From positions 239,406 through 303,405 of the forward strand of contig NZ_VCNG01000007.1 of assembly GCF_006227205.1 (NCBI RefSeq): 64,000 bases of DNA, given 5' to 3'. The stretch is from Pseudomonas sp. ICMP22404 (GTDB lineage Bacteria; Pseudomonadota; Gammaproteobacteria; Pseudomonadales; Pseudomonadaceae). The notes below the pieces were generated by a model, which was given only the letters and a program-made list of their open reading frames with translations, did no database searches and was not told where the DNA came from. Positions 54,947 to 64,000 of the stretch are shown piece by piece; the stretch's first letter is position 1; the number at the start of each line of letters is the position of its first letter. The position numbers were made by a program, and so were the translations under genes.

Positions 54947-57577
54947 ATGACCGATATCGATGCCCGCTTGCGCGAGGATGTCCACCTGCTCGGGGAGCTG
55001 CTGGGCAATACCATCCGCGAACAGTACGGGGACAGGTTTCTCGACAAGATCGAGCAGATCCGCAAGGGCGCCAAGGCCGATCGACGCGGCTCCGTGGACG
55101 CCGAACTCAGTGCCAGTCTCAACCAGTTGAGCGAAAACGAACTGCTGCCGGTGGCGCGGGCGTTCAACCAGTTCCTCAACCTGGCGAACATTGCCGAGCA
55201 GTACCAGCTCATCCACCGCCGCGAAGAGTCGCAGCCAGCGCCGTTCGAGGCGCGGGTGTTGCCTGAGTTGCTCGCCCGGTTGCGCGCCGAAGGCCATACC
55301 GCCGAATCCCTGGCGCGGCAACTGGGGCGCCTGGAGATCGAGCTGGTGCTCACGGCCCACCCCACCGAAGTGGCCCGCCGCACCCTCATCCAGAAATACG
55401 ATGCCATCGCCGGGCAACTGGCGGCCCAGGATCACCGCGACCTGACCAGTGCCGAGCGTGCACAGATCCACGGGCGTCTGCAGCGGCTGATCGCCGAAGC
55501 CTGGCACACCGAGGAAATCCGCCGCACCCGCCCGACCCCCGTGGACGAAGCCAAGTGGGGCTTCGCGGTGATCGAGCATTCGCTGTGGCAGGCCATTCCC
55601 AATTACCTGCGCAAGGCCGACCAGGCCCTGCATGCCGCTACCGGGCTGCGCCTGCCGTTGGAGGCGGCGCCGGTGCGCTTTGCTTCATGGATGGGCGGTG
55701 ACCGCGACGGCAACCCGAATGTCACCGCCGCAGTGACCCGTGAAGTGCTGTTGCTGGCGCGGTGGATGGCGGCGGACTTGTATTTGCGCGATGTCGATCA
55801 ACTGGCCGCCGACCTGTCCATGCAGAAGGCCAGCGAGGCCTTGCGTGCCCAGGCCGGCGACAGCGCCGAACCCTACCGTGCCGTGCTCAAGCAACTGCGC
55901 GAACGCCTGCGCGCTACGCGCAACTGGGCTCAGGCATCCCTGAAAGCCACCACACCGGCGAGCGCGGAGGTATTGCAGAACAACCGCGAACTGCTGGATC
56001 CCCTGGAGCTGTGCTACCAGTCGCTGCACGATTGCGGCATGGGCGTGATCGCCGACGGTCCGCTGCTCGATTGCCTGCGTCGGGCGGTGACCTTCGGGTT
56101 GTTCCTGGTGCGACTCGACGTGCGCCAGGATTCGACCCGCCACACGGCGGCCATGACGGAAATCACCGACTACCTGGGGCTGGGGCGCTATGAGGAATGG
56201 AGCGAGGAGCGGCGCATCGGTTTCTTGCTGGACGAACTGAATAACCGCCGACCGTTGCTGCCGGCCAATTTCAAGCCGTCGGCCGATACGGCGGAAGTCC
56301 TGGCCACCTGCCGGGAGGTCGCGGCGGCGCCGGCGGCGTCCCTGGGCTCCTATGTGATTTCCATGGCCGGCGCGGCTTCCGATGTGCTGGCGGTACAACT
56401 GCTGCTGAAAGAGGCCGGGGTGCTGCGGCCGATGCGCGTGGTGCCCCTGTTCGAAACCCTGGCCGACCTTGACAACGCCGGGCCGGTGATCGAGCGGCTG
56501 TTGCTGTTGCCGGGTTATCGGGCGCGCCTCCAGGGGCCCCAGGAAGTGATGATCGGCTATTCCGATTCGGCCAAGGACGCGGGGACTACCGCGGCGGCTT
56601 GGGCACAGTATCGGGCCCAGGAACGGCTAGTGGAGATCTGTCGCGAGCAGCAGGTCGAATTGCTGCTGTTCCATGGTCGTGGCGGCACGGTCGGCCGTGG
56701 CGGCGGCCCGGCCCATGCGGCGATTCTGTCCCAGCCCCCGGGATCGGTGGCGGGACGCTTCCGCACCACCGAGCAGGGCGAAATGATTCGTTTCAAATTC
56801 GGCCTACCGGACATCGCCGAGCAGAACCTCAACCTGTACCTCGCGGCTGTGCTGGAAGCGACCCTGCTTCCGCCGCCGCCACCCACGCCCGAATGGCGGC
56901 ACCTGATGGACGAACTGGCGGCCGACGGCGTCAATGCCTACCGTGCCGTGGTGCGGGAGAACCCCCAGTTCGTCGAGTACTTCCGGCAATCCACCCCGGA
57001 GCAGGAACTGGGGCGCCTGCCCTTGGGCAGCCGGCCGGCCAAACGCCGGGCCGGTGGAATCGAAAGCCTGCGGGCGATTCCGTGGATTTTCGGCTGGACC
57101 CAGACCCGCTTGATGCTGCCGGCCTGGCTCGGTTGGGAAACTGCCCTGGGCAAGGCCCTGGAACGAGGCGAAGGCGAGTTGCTGGGGCAGATGCGCGAGC
57201 AGTGGCCGTTCTTCCGGACCCGCATCGACATGCTGGAAATGGTACTGGCCAAGGCCGATGCCGATATTGCGCGCTCCTACGACGAGCGTCTGGTGGAGCC
57301 TGCACTGCGACCTTTGGGGACGCATTTACGCGACCTATTGTCGCAGGCCTGTTCCGTGGTGCTGGGTTTGACCGGCCAGTCGCAACTACTGGCACATAGC
57401 CCAGAGACACTCGAATTCATTCGCCTGCGCAACACCTACCTCGACCCCTTGCACCTGTTGCAGGCTGAACTGCTGGCCCGCTCGCGAGAACAGGACGTCG
57501 CCCAGGGCAGCCCCGTGGAGCAAGCATTGCTGGTGTCTGTGGCGGGTATCGCCGCCGGATTGCGCAACACCGGCTAA
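54947..57577 (+). CDS. ppc: Phosphoenolpyruvate carboxylase
   Basis: 876 residues, GGAG upstream of the ATG. Signature [19 protein letters not shown] with catalytic His, [45 protein letters not shown] (bicarbonate/catalytic loop) and the C-terminal RNTG allosteric tail are all present. It carboxylates PEP to oxaloacetate, refilling the TCA cycle. Flanked by adk downstream, as in P. aeruginosa. Confidence 0.97.
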   Translation: MTDIDARLREDVHLLGELLGNTIREQYGDRFLDKIEQIRKGAKADRRGSVDAELSASLNQLSENELLPVARAFNQFLNLANIAEQYQLIHRREESQPAPFEARVLPELLARLRAEGHTAESLARQLGRLEIELVLTAHPTEVARRTLIQKYDAIAGQLAAQDHRDLTSAERAQIHGRLQRLIAEAWHTEEIRRTRPTPVDEAKWGFAVIEHSLWQAIPNYLRKADQALHAATGLRLPLEAAPVRFASWMGGDRDGNPNVTAAVTREVLLLARWMAADLYLRDVDQLAADLSMQKASEALRAQAGDSAEPYRAVLKQLRERLRATRNWAQASLKATTPASAEVLQNNRELLDPLELCYQSLHDCGMGVIADGPLLDCLRRAVTFGLFLVRLDVRQDSTRHTAAMTEITDYLGLGRYEEWSEERRIGFLLDELNNRRPLLPANFKPSADTAEVLATCREVAAAPAASLGSYVISMAGAASDVLAVQLLLKEAGVLRPMRVVPLFETLADLDNAGPVIERLLLLPGYRARLQGPQEVMIGYSDSAKDAGTTAAAWAQYRAQERLVEICREQQVELLLFHGRGGTVGRGGGPAHAAILSQPPGSVAGRFRTTEQGEMIRFKFGLPDIAEQNLNLYLAAVLEATLLPPPPPTPEWRHLMDELAADGVNAYRAVVRENPQFVEYFRQSTPEQELGRLPLGSRPAKRRAGGIESLRAIPWIFGWTQTRLMLPAWLGWETALGKALERGEGELLGQMREQWPFFRTRIDMLEMVLAKADADIARSYDERLVEPALRPLGTHLRDLLSQACSVVLGLTGQSQLLAHSPETLEFIRLRNTYLDPLHLLQAELLARSREQDVAQGSPVEQALLVSVAGIAAGLRNTG

Positions 57578-58519
<942 letters not shown>

Positions 58520-58539
58520 AAAGTCTGCTCGGTTGCACC

Positions 58540-58573
58540 AACTACGGCCCGCTTGCGGGCCGTAGTTGTTTAT
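58540..58573 (+). terminator. Rho-independent terminator of adk
   Basis: AACTACGGCCCG-CTTG-CGGGCCGTAGTT, a perfect 12-bp stem followed by GTTTAT. Confidence 0.85.
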
Positions 58574-58612
58574 ACTGGCGCCCCTTTTTTTCCTTGATTG
58601 ACGGACACATCG

Positions 58613-59290
58613 ATGAGCACCTTGCTGGCCCTGGACACCGCGACTGAAGCTTGCTCCGTTGCCCTGCTGCACGACGGCAAGGTCACGAGCCATTACGAGG
58701 TGATTCCACGCCTGCACGCTCAGAAACTGTTGCCGATGATCCAGCAATTACTCAGCGATGCTGGCACCACCTTGCAGGCTGTGGATGCGATTGCCTTTGG
58801 TCGTGGCCCGGGGGCCTTCACCGGTGTGCGCATCGCTATCGGTGTCGTGCAGGGGCTGGCGTTCGCGCTGGAGCGTCCGGTGTTGCCGGTGTCGAACCTG
58901 GCCGTGTTGGCCCAGCGTGCCTTGCGTGAACACGGCGCCCATCAGGTGGCTGCGGCTATCGATGCGCGCATGGACGAGGTGTACTGGGGCTGCTACCGCG
59001 AGATCGCTGGCGAGATGCGTCTGGTGGGGGCCGAGGCGGTGCTGCCGCCCGAGGTTGCGGCGTTGCCGACCGATGCGACGGGTGAGTGGTTTGGCGCCGG
59101 CACCGGTTGGGGGTATGGCGAACGTATTGCCGTCAACCTCAGCGGCCAGAACGCCAGCCTGTTGCCCCACGCCGAAGACCTGTTGGCCCTGGCCCGCTTC
59201 GCCTGGGAACGCTGCGAAGCCATCCCGGCCGACGATGCCCAGCCGGTGTATCTGCGGGACAAGGTCGCCACGCCCAAGTCGGAACGGTAA
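58613..59290 (+). CDS. tsaB: TsaB, tRNA t6A biosynthesis protein
   Basis: 225 residues from MSTLLALDTATEACSVALLH; the in-frame GTG/other start at 58598 is less likely. ASKHA fold with DTATEACS and GRGPGAFTGVRI. TsaB forms a heterodimer with TsaD and, with TsaE, completes threonylcarbamoyl transfer to A37 of tRNAs. It is catalytically degenerate by nature. Confidence 0.95.
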   Translation: MSTLLALDTATEACSVALLHDGKVTSHYEVIPRLHAQKLLPMIQQLLSDAGTTLQAVDAIAFGRGPGAFTGVRIAIGVVQGLAFALERPVLPVSNLAVLAQRALREHGAHQVAAAIDARMDEVYWGCYREIAGEMRLVGAEAVLPPEVAALPTDATGEWFGAGTGWGYGERIAVNLSGQNASLLPHAEDLLALARFAWERCEAIPADDAQPVYLRDKVATPKSER

Positions 59291-59475
59291 CTGCACTCTC
59301 AAAGCGGGCGACACGTCATTCCAGAGCCCGGAAGTCACATCCAATATTGCCAGTCGTCATTTTTTTGCCCGGTTTTTAAACCTTTTCGGCTTTATGTGTT
59401 CTAGTTATCACTTGCGCATTTGCGCGGCTGGGAAAGTGCCGCTAAATTGCCATCATTGATACTGAGCATTCTGTT

Positions 59476-59784
59476 ATGCGTATAGACGGATATTCACCGC
59501 AGTCTTATCCCATCAAGCGCCGGCCTCGGACAGGCAAGGTCGCTGATCAGGAGTCCTTCGACGACGTCGATGGCGACTTGGAGTTTCCGTCTGAAGAGCA
59601 ACTGGCTGCCCGCGCAGCGAAAGCGTCCGCACAGCGCCTGAGCAATCTTCCCGCCCGCCAGCAAGACATGCTTTATCACCGTTCCATGAGCCGCAGTGTC
59701 GCCACGGCCCTGGCCAGCTACCTGAGCACCGCCGGTTTCGTCGATTGGGATATGGAAGTGCTGGGGCTCGACCTCTACATCTGA
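59476..59784 (+). CDS. Conserved hypothetical protein (102 aa)
   Basis: 102 residues, MRIDGYSPQSYPIKRRPRTG. The N-terminal half is basic and disordered-looking, then acidic (DQESFDDVDGDLEF), and the C-terminal helices (RSMSRSVATALASYLSTAGF) look folded. A similar gene follows tsaB in Pseudomonas. No known domain is recognised. Its stop overlaps the next ATG by one base (TGATG). The 185-bp upstream gap shows no gene. Confidence 0.7.
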   Translation: MRIDGYSPQSYPIKRRPRTGKVADQESFDDVDGDLEFPSEEQLAARAAKASAQRLSNLPARQQDMLYHRSMSRSVATALASYLSTAGFVDWDMEVLGLDLYI

Positions 59785-60644
59785 TGGCGTTGCCTTACTA
59801 CCTCGGCTGCCCCTCCTGGAGCGAAAACGCCTGGCGCGATTATCTTTATCCCCAGGACGCCAGAAGCTCCGAATTCCTGAGTCTCTATTCCCAAGTGTTC
59901 AACGCCGTGGAAGGCAATACGACCTTCTATGCGAGCCCTTCCGCGGCCATTGTGCAGCGTTGGGCCGAGAACATGCCCGAGCACTTTCGCTTCACTGCCA
60001 AGTTTCCCGGCGAGATCAGCCACAACGGCGATCTGCGTGAACACCAGACGGCCGTCGACACCTTCCTGCAACTGCTCAGCCCTTTGGGCGAACGGGTTTC
60101 GCCGCTCTGGCTGCAGCTGTCCAAAGCGTTTACGCCGAATCGGTTGCCGGAACTGGCGGGGTTCATCGACGCCTTGGAGCGCCCGTTGGCGGTGGAGGTC
60201 CGTCACGATGAGTTCTTCGCCAAGGGGGATGCCGAACGGCAGCTCAATCGCCTGCTGCTCGATCGTGGTGTCGAGCGTATCTGCCTCGATCCCCGGGCCC
60301 TGTTCAGTTGCACCTCCACCGATCCCGCGGTGCTCCATGCACAGTCGAAAAAGCCCCGGGTCCCCCCTCGGCCAGCAGCCTTTACCCAATGCCCGCAGGT
60401 GCGCTTCATCGGTCATCCGGTGCTGGAGGCCAACGAGCCATTCCTGACGCCCTGGGTGGAGAAAATCGCCAGTTGGATCGAAGAAGGGCGCACGCCCTAT
60501 ATCTTCCTGCACACTGCTGACAACCTGCTGGCGGCGAAGCTGGCGCTGCATTTTCATGACCGTTTGATGCAGCGATTGCCTGGATTGCCGGCCCTGCCTG
60601 AGTTATACAGGGAGCCCGCCGCCGAGCAACTGGGTTTGCTCTGA
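59784..60644 (+). CDS. DUF72 (YecE-like) protein
   Basis: 286 residues from MALPYYLGCPSWSENAWRDYLY. The TIM-barrel DUF72 motifs are FNAVEGNTTFYASPS, FRFTAKFPGEISH, LWLQLSKAF, AVEVRHDEFF and a C-terminal IFLHTADNLLAAKLA. Function of the family is not established. Translationally coupled to the preceding small gene. Confidence 0.88.
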   Translation: MALPYYLGCPSWSENAWRDYLYPQDARSSEFLSLYSQVFNAVEGNTTFYASPSAAIVQRWAENMPEHFRFTAKFPGEISHNGDLREHQTAVDTFLQLLSPLGERVSPLWLQLSKAFTPNRLPELAGFIDALERPLAVEVRHDEFFAKGDAERQLNRLLLDRGVERICLDPRALFSCTSTDPAVLHAQSKKPRVPPRPAAFTQCPQVRFIGHPVLEANEPFLTPWVEKIASWIEEGRTPYIFLHTADNLLAAKLALHFHDRLMQRLPGLPALPELYREPAAEQLGLL

Positions 60645-60677
60645 GGCCGAATCCTTTTCTGCTCAGGAGTGACCTCC

Positions 60678-61499
60678 ATGGATGCGCAAACCCGTCGGGC
60701 CCAGGCGTTCAAAGCCTTGCACGAACGCGAAGGGGCTTTTGTCATTCCCAACCCGTGGGACGCCGGTTCCGCGAAGATGTTGGCCAGCCTGGGGTTCGAG
60801 GCGTTGGCCACCACCAGCGCCGGTCACGCTTTTTCCCTGGGACGCCCGGATGGCGCTCTGGGGCTGGAAGACACCCTGGCCAATGTCCGGGCGATCGTGG
60901 CCGCCACTGACCTGCCGGTAGCGGTCGATTTCGAGAACGGTTTCGCCGACGCGCCCGAAGCGTGCGCCCGCAACCTGCTGCGTGCGGCAGAAGCCGGTGC
61001 GGTCGGGGGTTCCATCGAAGATGCCACGGGGCGCGAAGGCAGCCCGATCTATTGCTTCGAGCATGCCGTGGCACGGGTCAAGGCGGCGGCCGAAGCGGTG
61101 CGTAGCCTGCCTTATCCGTTCGTGCTGACCGCTCGGGCGGAGAACTTCCTGCACGGCAATCCCGACCTGGATGACACGATCCGTCGACTGAAAGCGTTCG
61201 CCGACGCCGGCGCCGACGTGCTCTATGCCCCTGGGTTGAGTACCGCCGAGCAGGTGCTCGCAGTGATACGGGCCGTGGCGCCAAAACCGGTGAACGTGCT
61301 GATGTCCGGGGCACTGGACCTGACACTCGCGCAGTTGAGCGAACTGGGCGCCAAGCGCATCAGTGTCGGCTCGGCCCTGGCCCTGGCGGCGTACGGTGAG
61401 TTCATGCGCGCCGCCGGGGAAATCCGCGAGCAGGGTACGTTCACCTTTACCCGTCGCTCGATGACGTTCAAGCAGGCCAACCAGTTGTTCAAGGGTTGA
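60678..61499 (+). CDS. PEP mutase / isocitrate lyase superfamily enzyme
   Basis: 273 residues from the ATG at 60678 with AGGAG 8 bases upstream. TIM-barrel of the ICL/PEPM type: FVIPNPWDAGSAKMLASLGF, VAVDFENGFADAPE, GAVGGSIEDATGREGSPIY, RAENFLHGNPDLDDTIRRLK. These fit the oxaloacetate-decarboxylase/2-methylisocitrate-lyase-like subgroup; the lyase cysteine of KKCGH is absent. Substrate unknown. Confidence 0.85.
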   Translation: MDAQTRRAQAFKALHEREGAFVIPNPWDAGSAKMLASLGFEALATTSAGHAFSLGRPDGALGLEDTLANVRAIVAATDLPVAVDFENGFADAPEACARNLLRAAEAGAVGGSIEDATGREGSPIYCFEHAVARVKAAAEAVRSLPYPFVLTARAENFLHGNPDLDDTIRRLKAFADAGADVLYAPGLSTAEQVLAVIRAVAPKPVNVLMSGALDLTLAQLSELGAKRISVGSALALAAYGEFMRAAGEIREQGTFTFTRRSMTFKQANQLFKG

Positions 61500-61515
61500 T
61501 GCTCGAGGCGTTATC

Positions 61516-62214
61516 GTGAGGATTGCGAAAGGCATTTCGTTGCTGGTGCTGGTCGTTGGCGCCGCGGTGCTGGGGGTGTGGCGGGGCTGGTTGCCGGTGC
61601 CGCCGGCATGGAATCCCTGGGCACCCCTGGACGTCAATGCACCGCCGAACCTGCTGACCCGCTACAAGCTCATGGCCTTGCGCAATGACCCGCAACTGTG
61701 TGAGCAGGCTCTGGCCACTTCGGGGCTGAAGGTTGCCCACCAGGCCGACAGCAACCCTGCGGCCAGTTGCCCGCTGACCAATGTGCTACGGGTGCAGGGC
61801 GGTGAGGTGGCGTTGAGCAGCAGTTTCCTCGCCAGTTGCTCCCTGGCCGTAGCATTCGCCCTGTTCGAGCGGCATGCGCTGCAACCGGCTGCGCAGGCGG
61901 CCTATGGGCAGAAGGTGACGCGAGTCGATCACCTGGGCAGTTTCGCCTGTCGCAACATGTACGGTCGTGAAGACGGCGCGCGCAGCCAGCATGCCACGGC
62001 CAGCGCGTTGGACATCGCCGGGTTTCGCCTGGCCGATGGTCGCACGGTCAGCGTCCTCCGGGATTGGCCGAAGGACAGCGCCGACGCGCGTTTCCTGCAT
62101 CAGGTGCGCGACGGTGCCTGTGACATGTTCAGTGTGGTCTTGAGTCCGGACTACAACGCAGCCCACCGAAACCATTTCCACCTGGATGTGGGGCCTTGGT
62201 GGATCTGTAGGTGA
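61516..62214 (+). CDS. Extensin-like (peptidase M15-fold) protein
   Basis: 232 residues from the GTG at 61516; one N-terminal anchor segment (ISLLVLVVGAAVLGVW), then a periplasmic domain. The extensin-like C-terminal family is marked by SQHATASALDIAGFRLADG and HRNHFHLDVGPWWIC, with His/Asp placed as in M15 peptidases. Five cysteines are consistent with periplasmic disulfides. The stop abuts that of the convergent gene with no spacer. Confidence 0.85.
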   Translation: MRIAKGISLLVLVVGAAVLGVWRGWLPVPPAWNPWAPLDVNAPPNLLTRYKLMALRNDPQLCEQALATSGLKVAHQADSNPAASCPLTNVLRVQGGEVALSSSFLASCSLAVAFALFERHALQPAAQAAYGQKVTRVDHLGSFACRNMYGREDGARSQHATASALDIAGFRLADGRTVSVLRDWPKDSADARFLHQVRDGACDMFSVVLSPDYNAAHRNHFHLDVGPWWICR

Positions 62215-62835
62215 TCAGGCGGCGATACGCAGGTTCTGCAATACGATCGGGCGTGCCCAGCGGGTGTCGAAGTCCAGGGCTTTCTGCTGGGCGACGATTT
62301 CTTCTTCCGGGAACGGCGGGAAGGGCTTGTCCAGCAGGTCGAGTTCGAACTCGGCAATCGGCAGGTGCAACGGGCGTGGCTGCGGCGCCGGGCCGGGTTC
62401 CGGCAATGGTTGGCCAGCAGCGAGGACAATGGGGCGAACCCAGTTGCTCTCGAAGTTCTGCTGTTTCTGCTGGGCGCTGATTTCTTCCGGTGGGAAGGGG
62501 GGGAACGGCTTGTCCAGCAGGTCCAGTTCGAATTCGGCGATGGGCAGGAACAGCGGTTCAGGCGGCTTGACCTGGGTCTCTTTCACATCGCAGGTGCGCT
62601 GGCTGACGATGTGGTCCAGCAGTTCGGCACCGAGGGTCGGTTCAACGGCCTCATCGAGGGCGACGGGCTGGTAGCTGCCCGGCGCTGGCGCGTTTTCACC
62701 CAACTGATCGGCCAGGGCCCGGGCAAAAAAATCTTGCCACAGGTGACTGACGCCGCTCAGGGCCTGGGTGTTGCGCAGGCTGTAATCACCGTAACGGGAG
62801 ATAACGCCTATCGATGTGGAATGAATGTCTGACAT
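62215..62835 (-). CDS. Unrecognised protein with a duplicated 42-residue motif
   Basis: 206 residues. An N-terminal segment ([20 protein letters not shown]) looks helical. Residues 97-138 and 158-199 are near-identical copies: [19 protein letters not shown], then (P/E)EEI.AQQK, then W.RPIVL, separated by a Pro-rich linker. No signal peptide or membrane segment. The acidic [15 protein letters not shown] core resembles a linear binding motif more than a globular domain. Divergent from rsmJ; convergent and abutting the extensin-like gene. Confidence 0.75.
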   Translation of the reverse strand: MSDIHSTSIGVISRYGDYSLRNTQALSGVSHLWQDFFARALADQLGENAPAPGSYQPVALDEAVEPTLGAELLDHIVSQRTCDVKETQVKPPEPLFLPIAEFELDLLDKPFPPFPPEEISAQQKQQNFESNWVRPIVLAAGQPLPEPGPAPQPRPLHLPIAEFELDLLDKPFPPFPEEEIVAQQKALDFDTRWARPIVLQNLRIAA

Positions 62836-62927
62836 TTTTCTCGGTCGACGCTCAGCTCTGGCAAAATGCCGTTCACCGTTGTTATCGGCCGTTTTTGCCG
62901 ATCCTTAATTTTTTGAGCGTGTTTTCC

Positions 62928-63710
62928 ATGAGTGAGCAACCCGCGGCCTGCCGCATCCACGTCGAGGCCCTGGCCCCGGCCTTCCAGCCTCAGGCCGAGC
63001 ACTGGGCCCAGCGCCTTGGCCTGCCCTTGCAGGTGGACGATGGCGAGTTTGCCTTGCAGGTCGGCGAACACGGGCTGCAACTGCAACAACTGGGGCCGGA
63101 CGCGCCGGGGCCGGTGCGGGTGGATTTTGTCGAGGGTGGTGCGGCCCATCGCCGGTTATACGGCGGCGGCAGCGGCCAGATGATCGCCAAGGCGGTGGGG
63201 ATCGCCCAGGGTGTGCGTCCCCGTGTGCTGGATGCTACGGCCGGCTTGGGCAAGGATGCCTTCGTGCTGGCCAGTCTGGGCTGCGAGATGAGCCTGATCG
63301 AGCGCCAGCCGCTGATCGGTGCCTTGTTGGAGGACGGTCTGGCCCGTGGCGCGGAGGATTTCGACGTGGCGCCCATTGTGGCCCGCATGCGCTTGCTCAA
63401 GGGCAATTCCATCGAGGTGATGCAAAATTGGGAAGGCGAGCCGCCCCAGGTGATCTACCTGGACCCGATGTTTCCACACCGTGAGAAAACCGCCTTGGTG
63501 AAGAAGGAAATGCGTCTGTTCCGGCCCTTGGTCGGCGACGACCCCGACGCCCCGGCGCTGCTGGCCGCAGCCCTGGCCCTGGCGACGCACCGGGTAGTGG
63601 TCAAGCGCCCGCGCAAGGCACCGTGCATCGAAGGGCCGAAGCCGAGTCATGGGCTCGATGGCAAATCCAGTCGGTACGACATCTATCCCAAGAAAGCGCT
63701 CAAGGCTTGA
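62928..63710 (+). CDS. rsmJ: RsmJ, 16S rRNA (guanine1516-N2)-methyltransferase
   Basis: 260 residues from ATG 62928 ([20 protein letters not shown]). SAM-binding [19 protein letters not shown] and the catalytic-region [12 protein letters not shown] are diagnostic; the C-terminus has [10 protein letters not shown]. It methylates G1516 of 16S rRNA. Part of its 3' end recurs in the tandem array that follows, but the gene itself is intact. Confidence 0.93.
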   Translation: MSEQPAACRIHVEALAPAFQPQAEHWAQRLGLPLQVDDGEFALQVGEHGLQLQQLGPDAPGPVRVDFVEGGAAHRRLYGGGSGQMIAKAVGIAQGVRPRVLDATAGLGKDAFVLASLGCEMSLIERQPLIGALLEDGLARGAEDFDVAPIVARMRLLKGNSIEVMQNWEGEPPQVIYLDPMFPHREKTALVKKEMRLFRPLVGDDPDAPALLAAALALATHRVVVKRPRKAPCIEGPKPSHGLDGKSSRYDIYPKKALKA

Positions 63711-64000
63711 GCTGTGGGAGCAAAGCTTGCTCGCGATGAAGGCGCCTCGGTTTCAGGGCTAAACGCATAAACTTCATCGCGGGCAAGCCTTGCTCCCACG
63801 GATTTGAGCAACGCCATTCCACTGTGGGAAGCGCCCGCGCAAGGCACCGTGCAAAGGCTTGGGCTGTGGGAGCAAAGCTTGCTCGCGACGAAGGCGCCTC
63901 GGTTTCAGGGCTAAACGCATAAACTTCATCGCGGGCAAGCCTTGCTCCCACGGATTTGAGCAACGCCATTCCACTGTGGGAAGCGCCCGCGCAAGGCACC
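63711..64000. repeat. 152-bp tandem repeat built from a REPIN and the rsmJ 3' end (continues past the edge)
   Basis: Unit 1 is 63711-63862, unit 2 starts at 63863, and its last visible base is 64000. Each unit holds a REPIN half GCTGTGGGAGCAAAGCTTGC, a variable loop, the inverse half ending CCTTGCTCCCACGG, and AAGCGCCCGCGCAAGGCACC. That last block is identical to 25 bp inside rsmJ (63603-63627 equals 63829-63853), then joins to sequence like the rsmJ end (AAGGCTT). The units differ visibly at one base (CGATGAAGG vs CGACGAAGG). Confidence 0.9.

Noticed and set aside
63711..64000. CRISPR array or encoded peptides in the repeats
   Set aside because: Units are long REPIN palindromes without uniform spacers or cas genes; peptides such as WEQGLPAM recur only because the REPs recur.

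Overview
The window looks like chromosomal DNA of a Pseudomonas of the fluorescens group. It is GC-rich, the housekeeping gene order matches the Pseudomonas ffh-rpsP-rimM-trmD-rplS-xerD-dsbC-hom-thrC block and the wsp-prfB-lysS block, and the spacers are full of REP/REPIN elements typical of this group. I see no rRNA, tRNA, CRISPR array, insertion sequence or prophage. The assignment rests on recognition of proteins and synteny, not on a database search.

Layout. 1-6 kb: 5' end of cmoA, then an AT-richer island with an omptin-type outer-membrane protease, a chagasin-like inhibitor lipoprotein, a second Lon-type protease and an MHS-family transporter. 6-17 kb: CorC/CNNM protein and ypjD, divergent from ffh, then the translation cluster rpsP-rimM-trmD-rplS, xerD, dsbC, hom and thrC. 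17-27 kb: accessory stretch with a BvgS-type sensor that has lost its kinase half, a DUF3509 protein, a CaiB-type CoA-transferase, yaeQ, recJ, an old-yellow-enzyme reductase (xenA), opgD, a small orphan protein and an AbrB/PIN toxin-antitoxin pair. 27-36 kb: putative polyamine uptake and catabolism locus on the minus strand (LysR, aldehyde dehydrogenase, binding protein, ATPase, two permeases, second aldehyde dehydrogenase), then a DUF533 protein.

37-45.5 kb: complete wspABCDEF-wspR chemosensory operon controlling c-di-GMP synthesis. Its genes overlap by 1-4 bases except at wspF-wspR, where an 18-codon mini-ORF bridges the gap. 45.7-54.8 kb: prfB with its programmed +1 frameshift, lysS, a TetR regulator, a lipoprotein, a DUF1704/QEGLA metallopeptidase-like protein, an alpha/beta-hydrolase lipoprotein with a small membrane protein, then lptF with a DUF4398 lipoprotein behind an AlgU-like promoter. 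54.9-64 kb: ppc, adk, tsaB, DUF72, a PEP-mutase/isocitrate-lyase-like enzyme, an extensin-like protein, an unrecognised protein with a duplicated 42-residue motif, rsmJ, and a tandem array built from the rsmJ 3' end plus a REPIN that runs off the window.

I do not see an obvious new multi-gene defence or biosynthetic system. The observations I rate highest are the omptin in a Pseudomonas, the duplicated-motif protein at 62215-62835, the truncated BvgS-like sensor, the bacterial DUF1704 protein, the wspF-wspR mini-ORF, and the rsmJ/REPIN tandem array.
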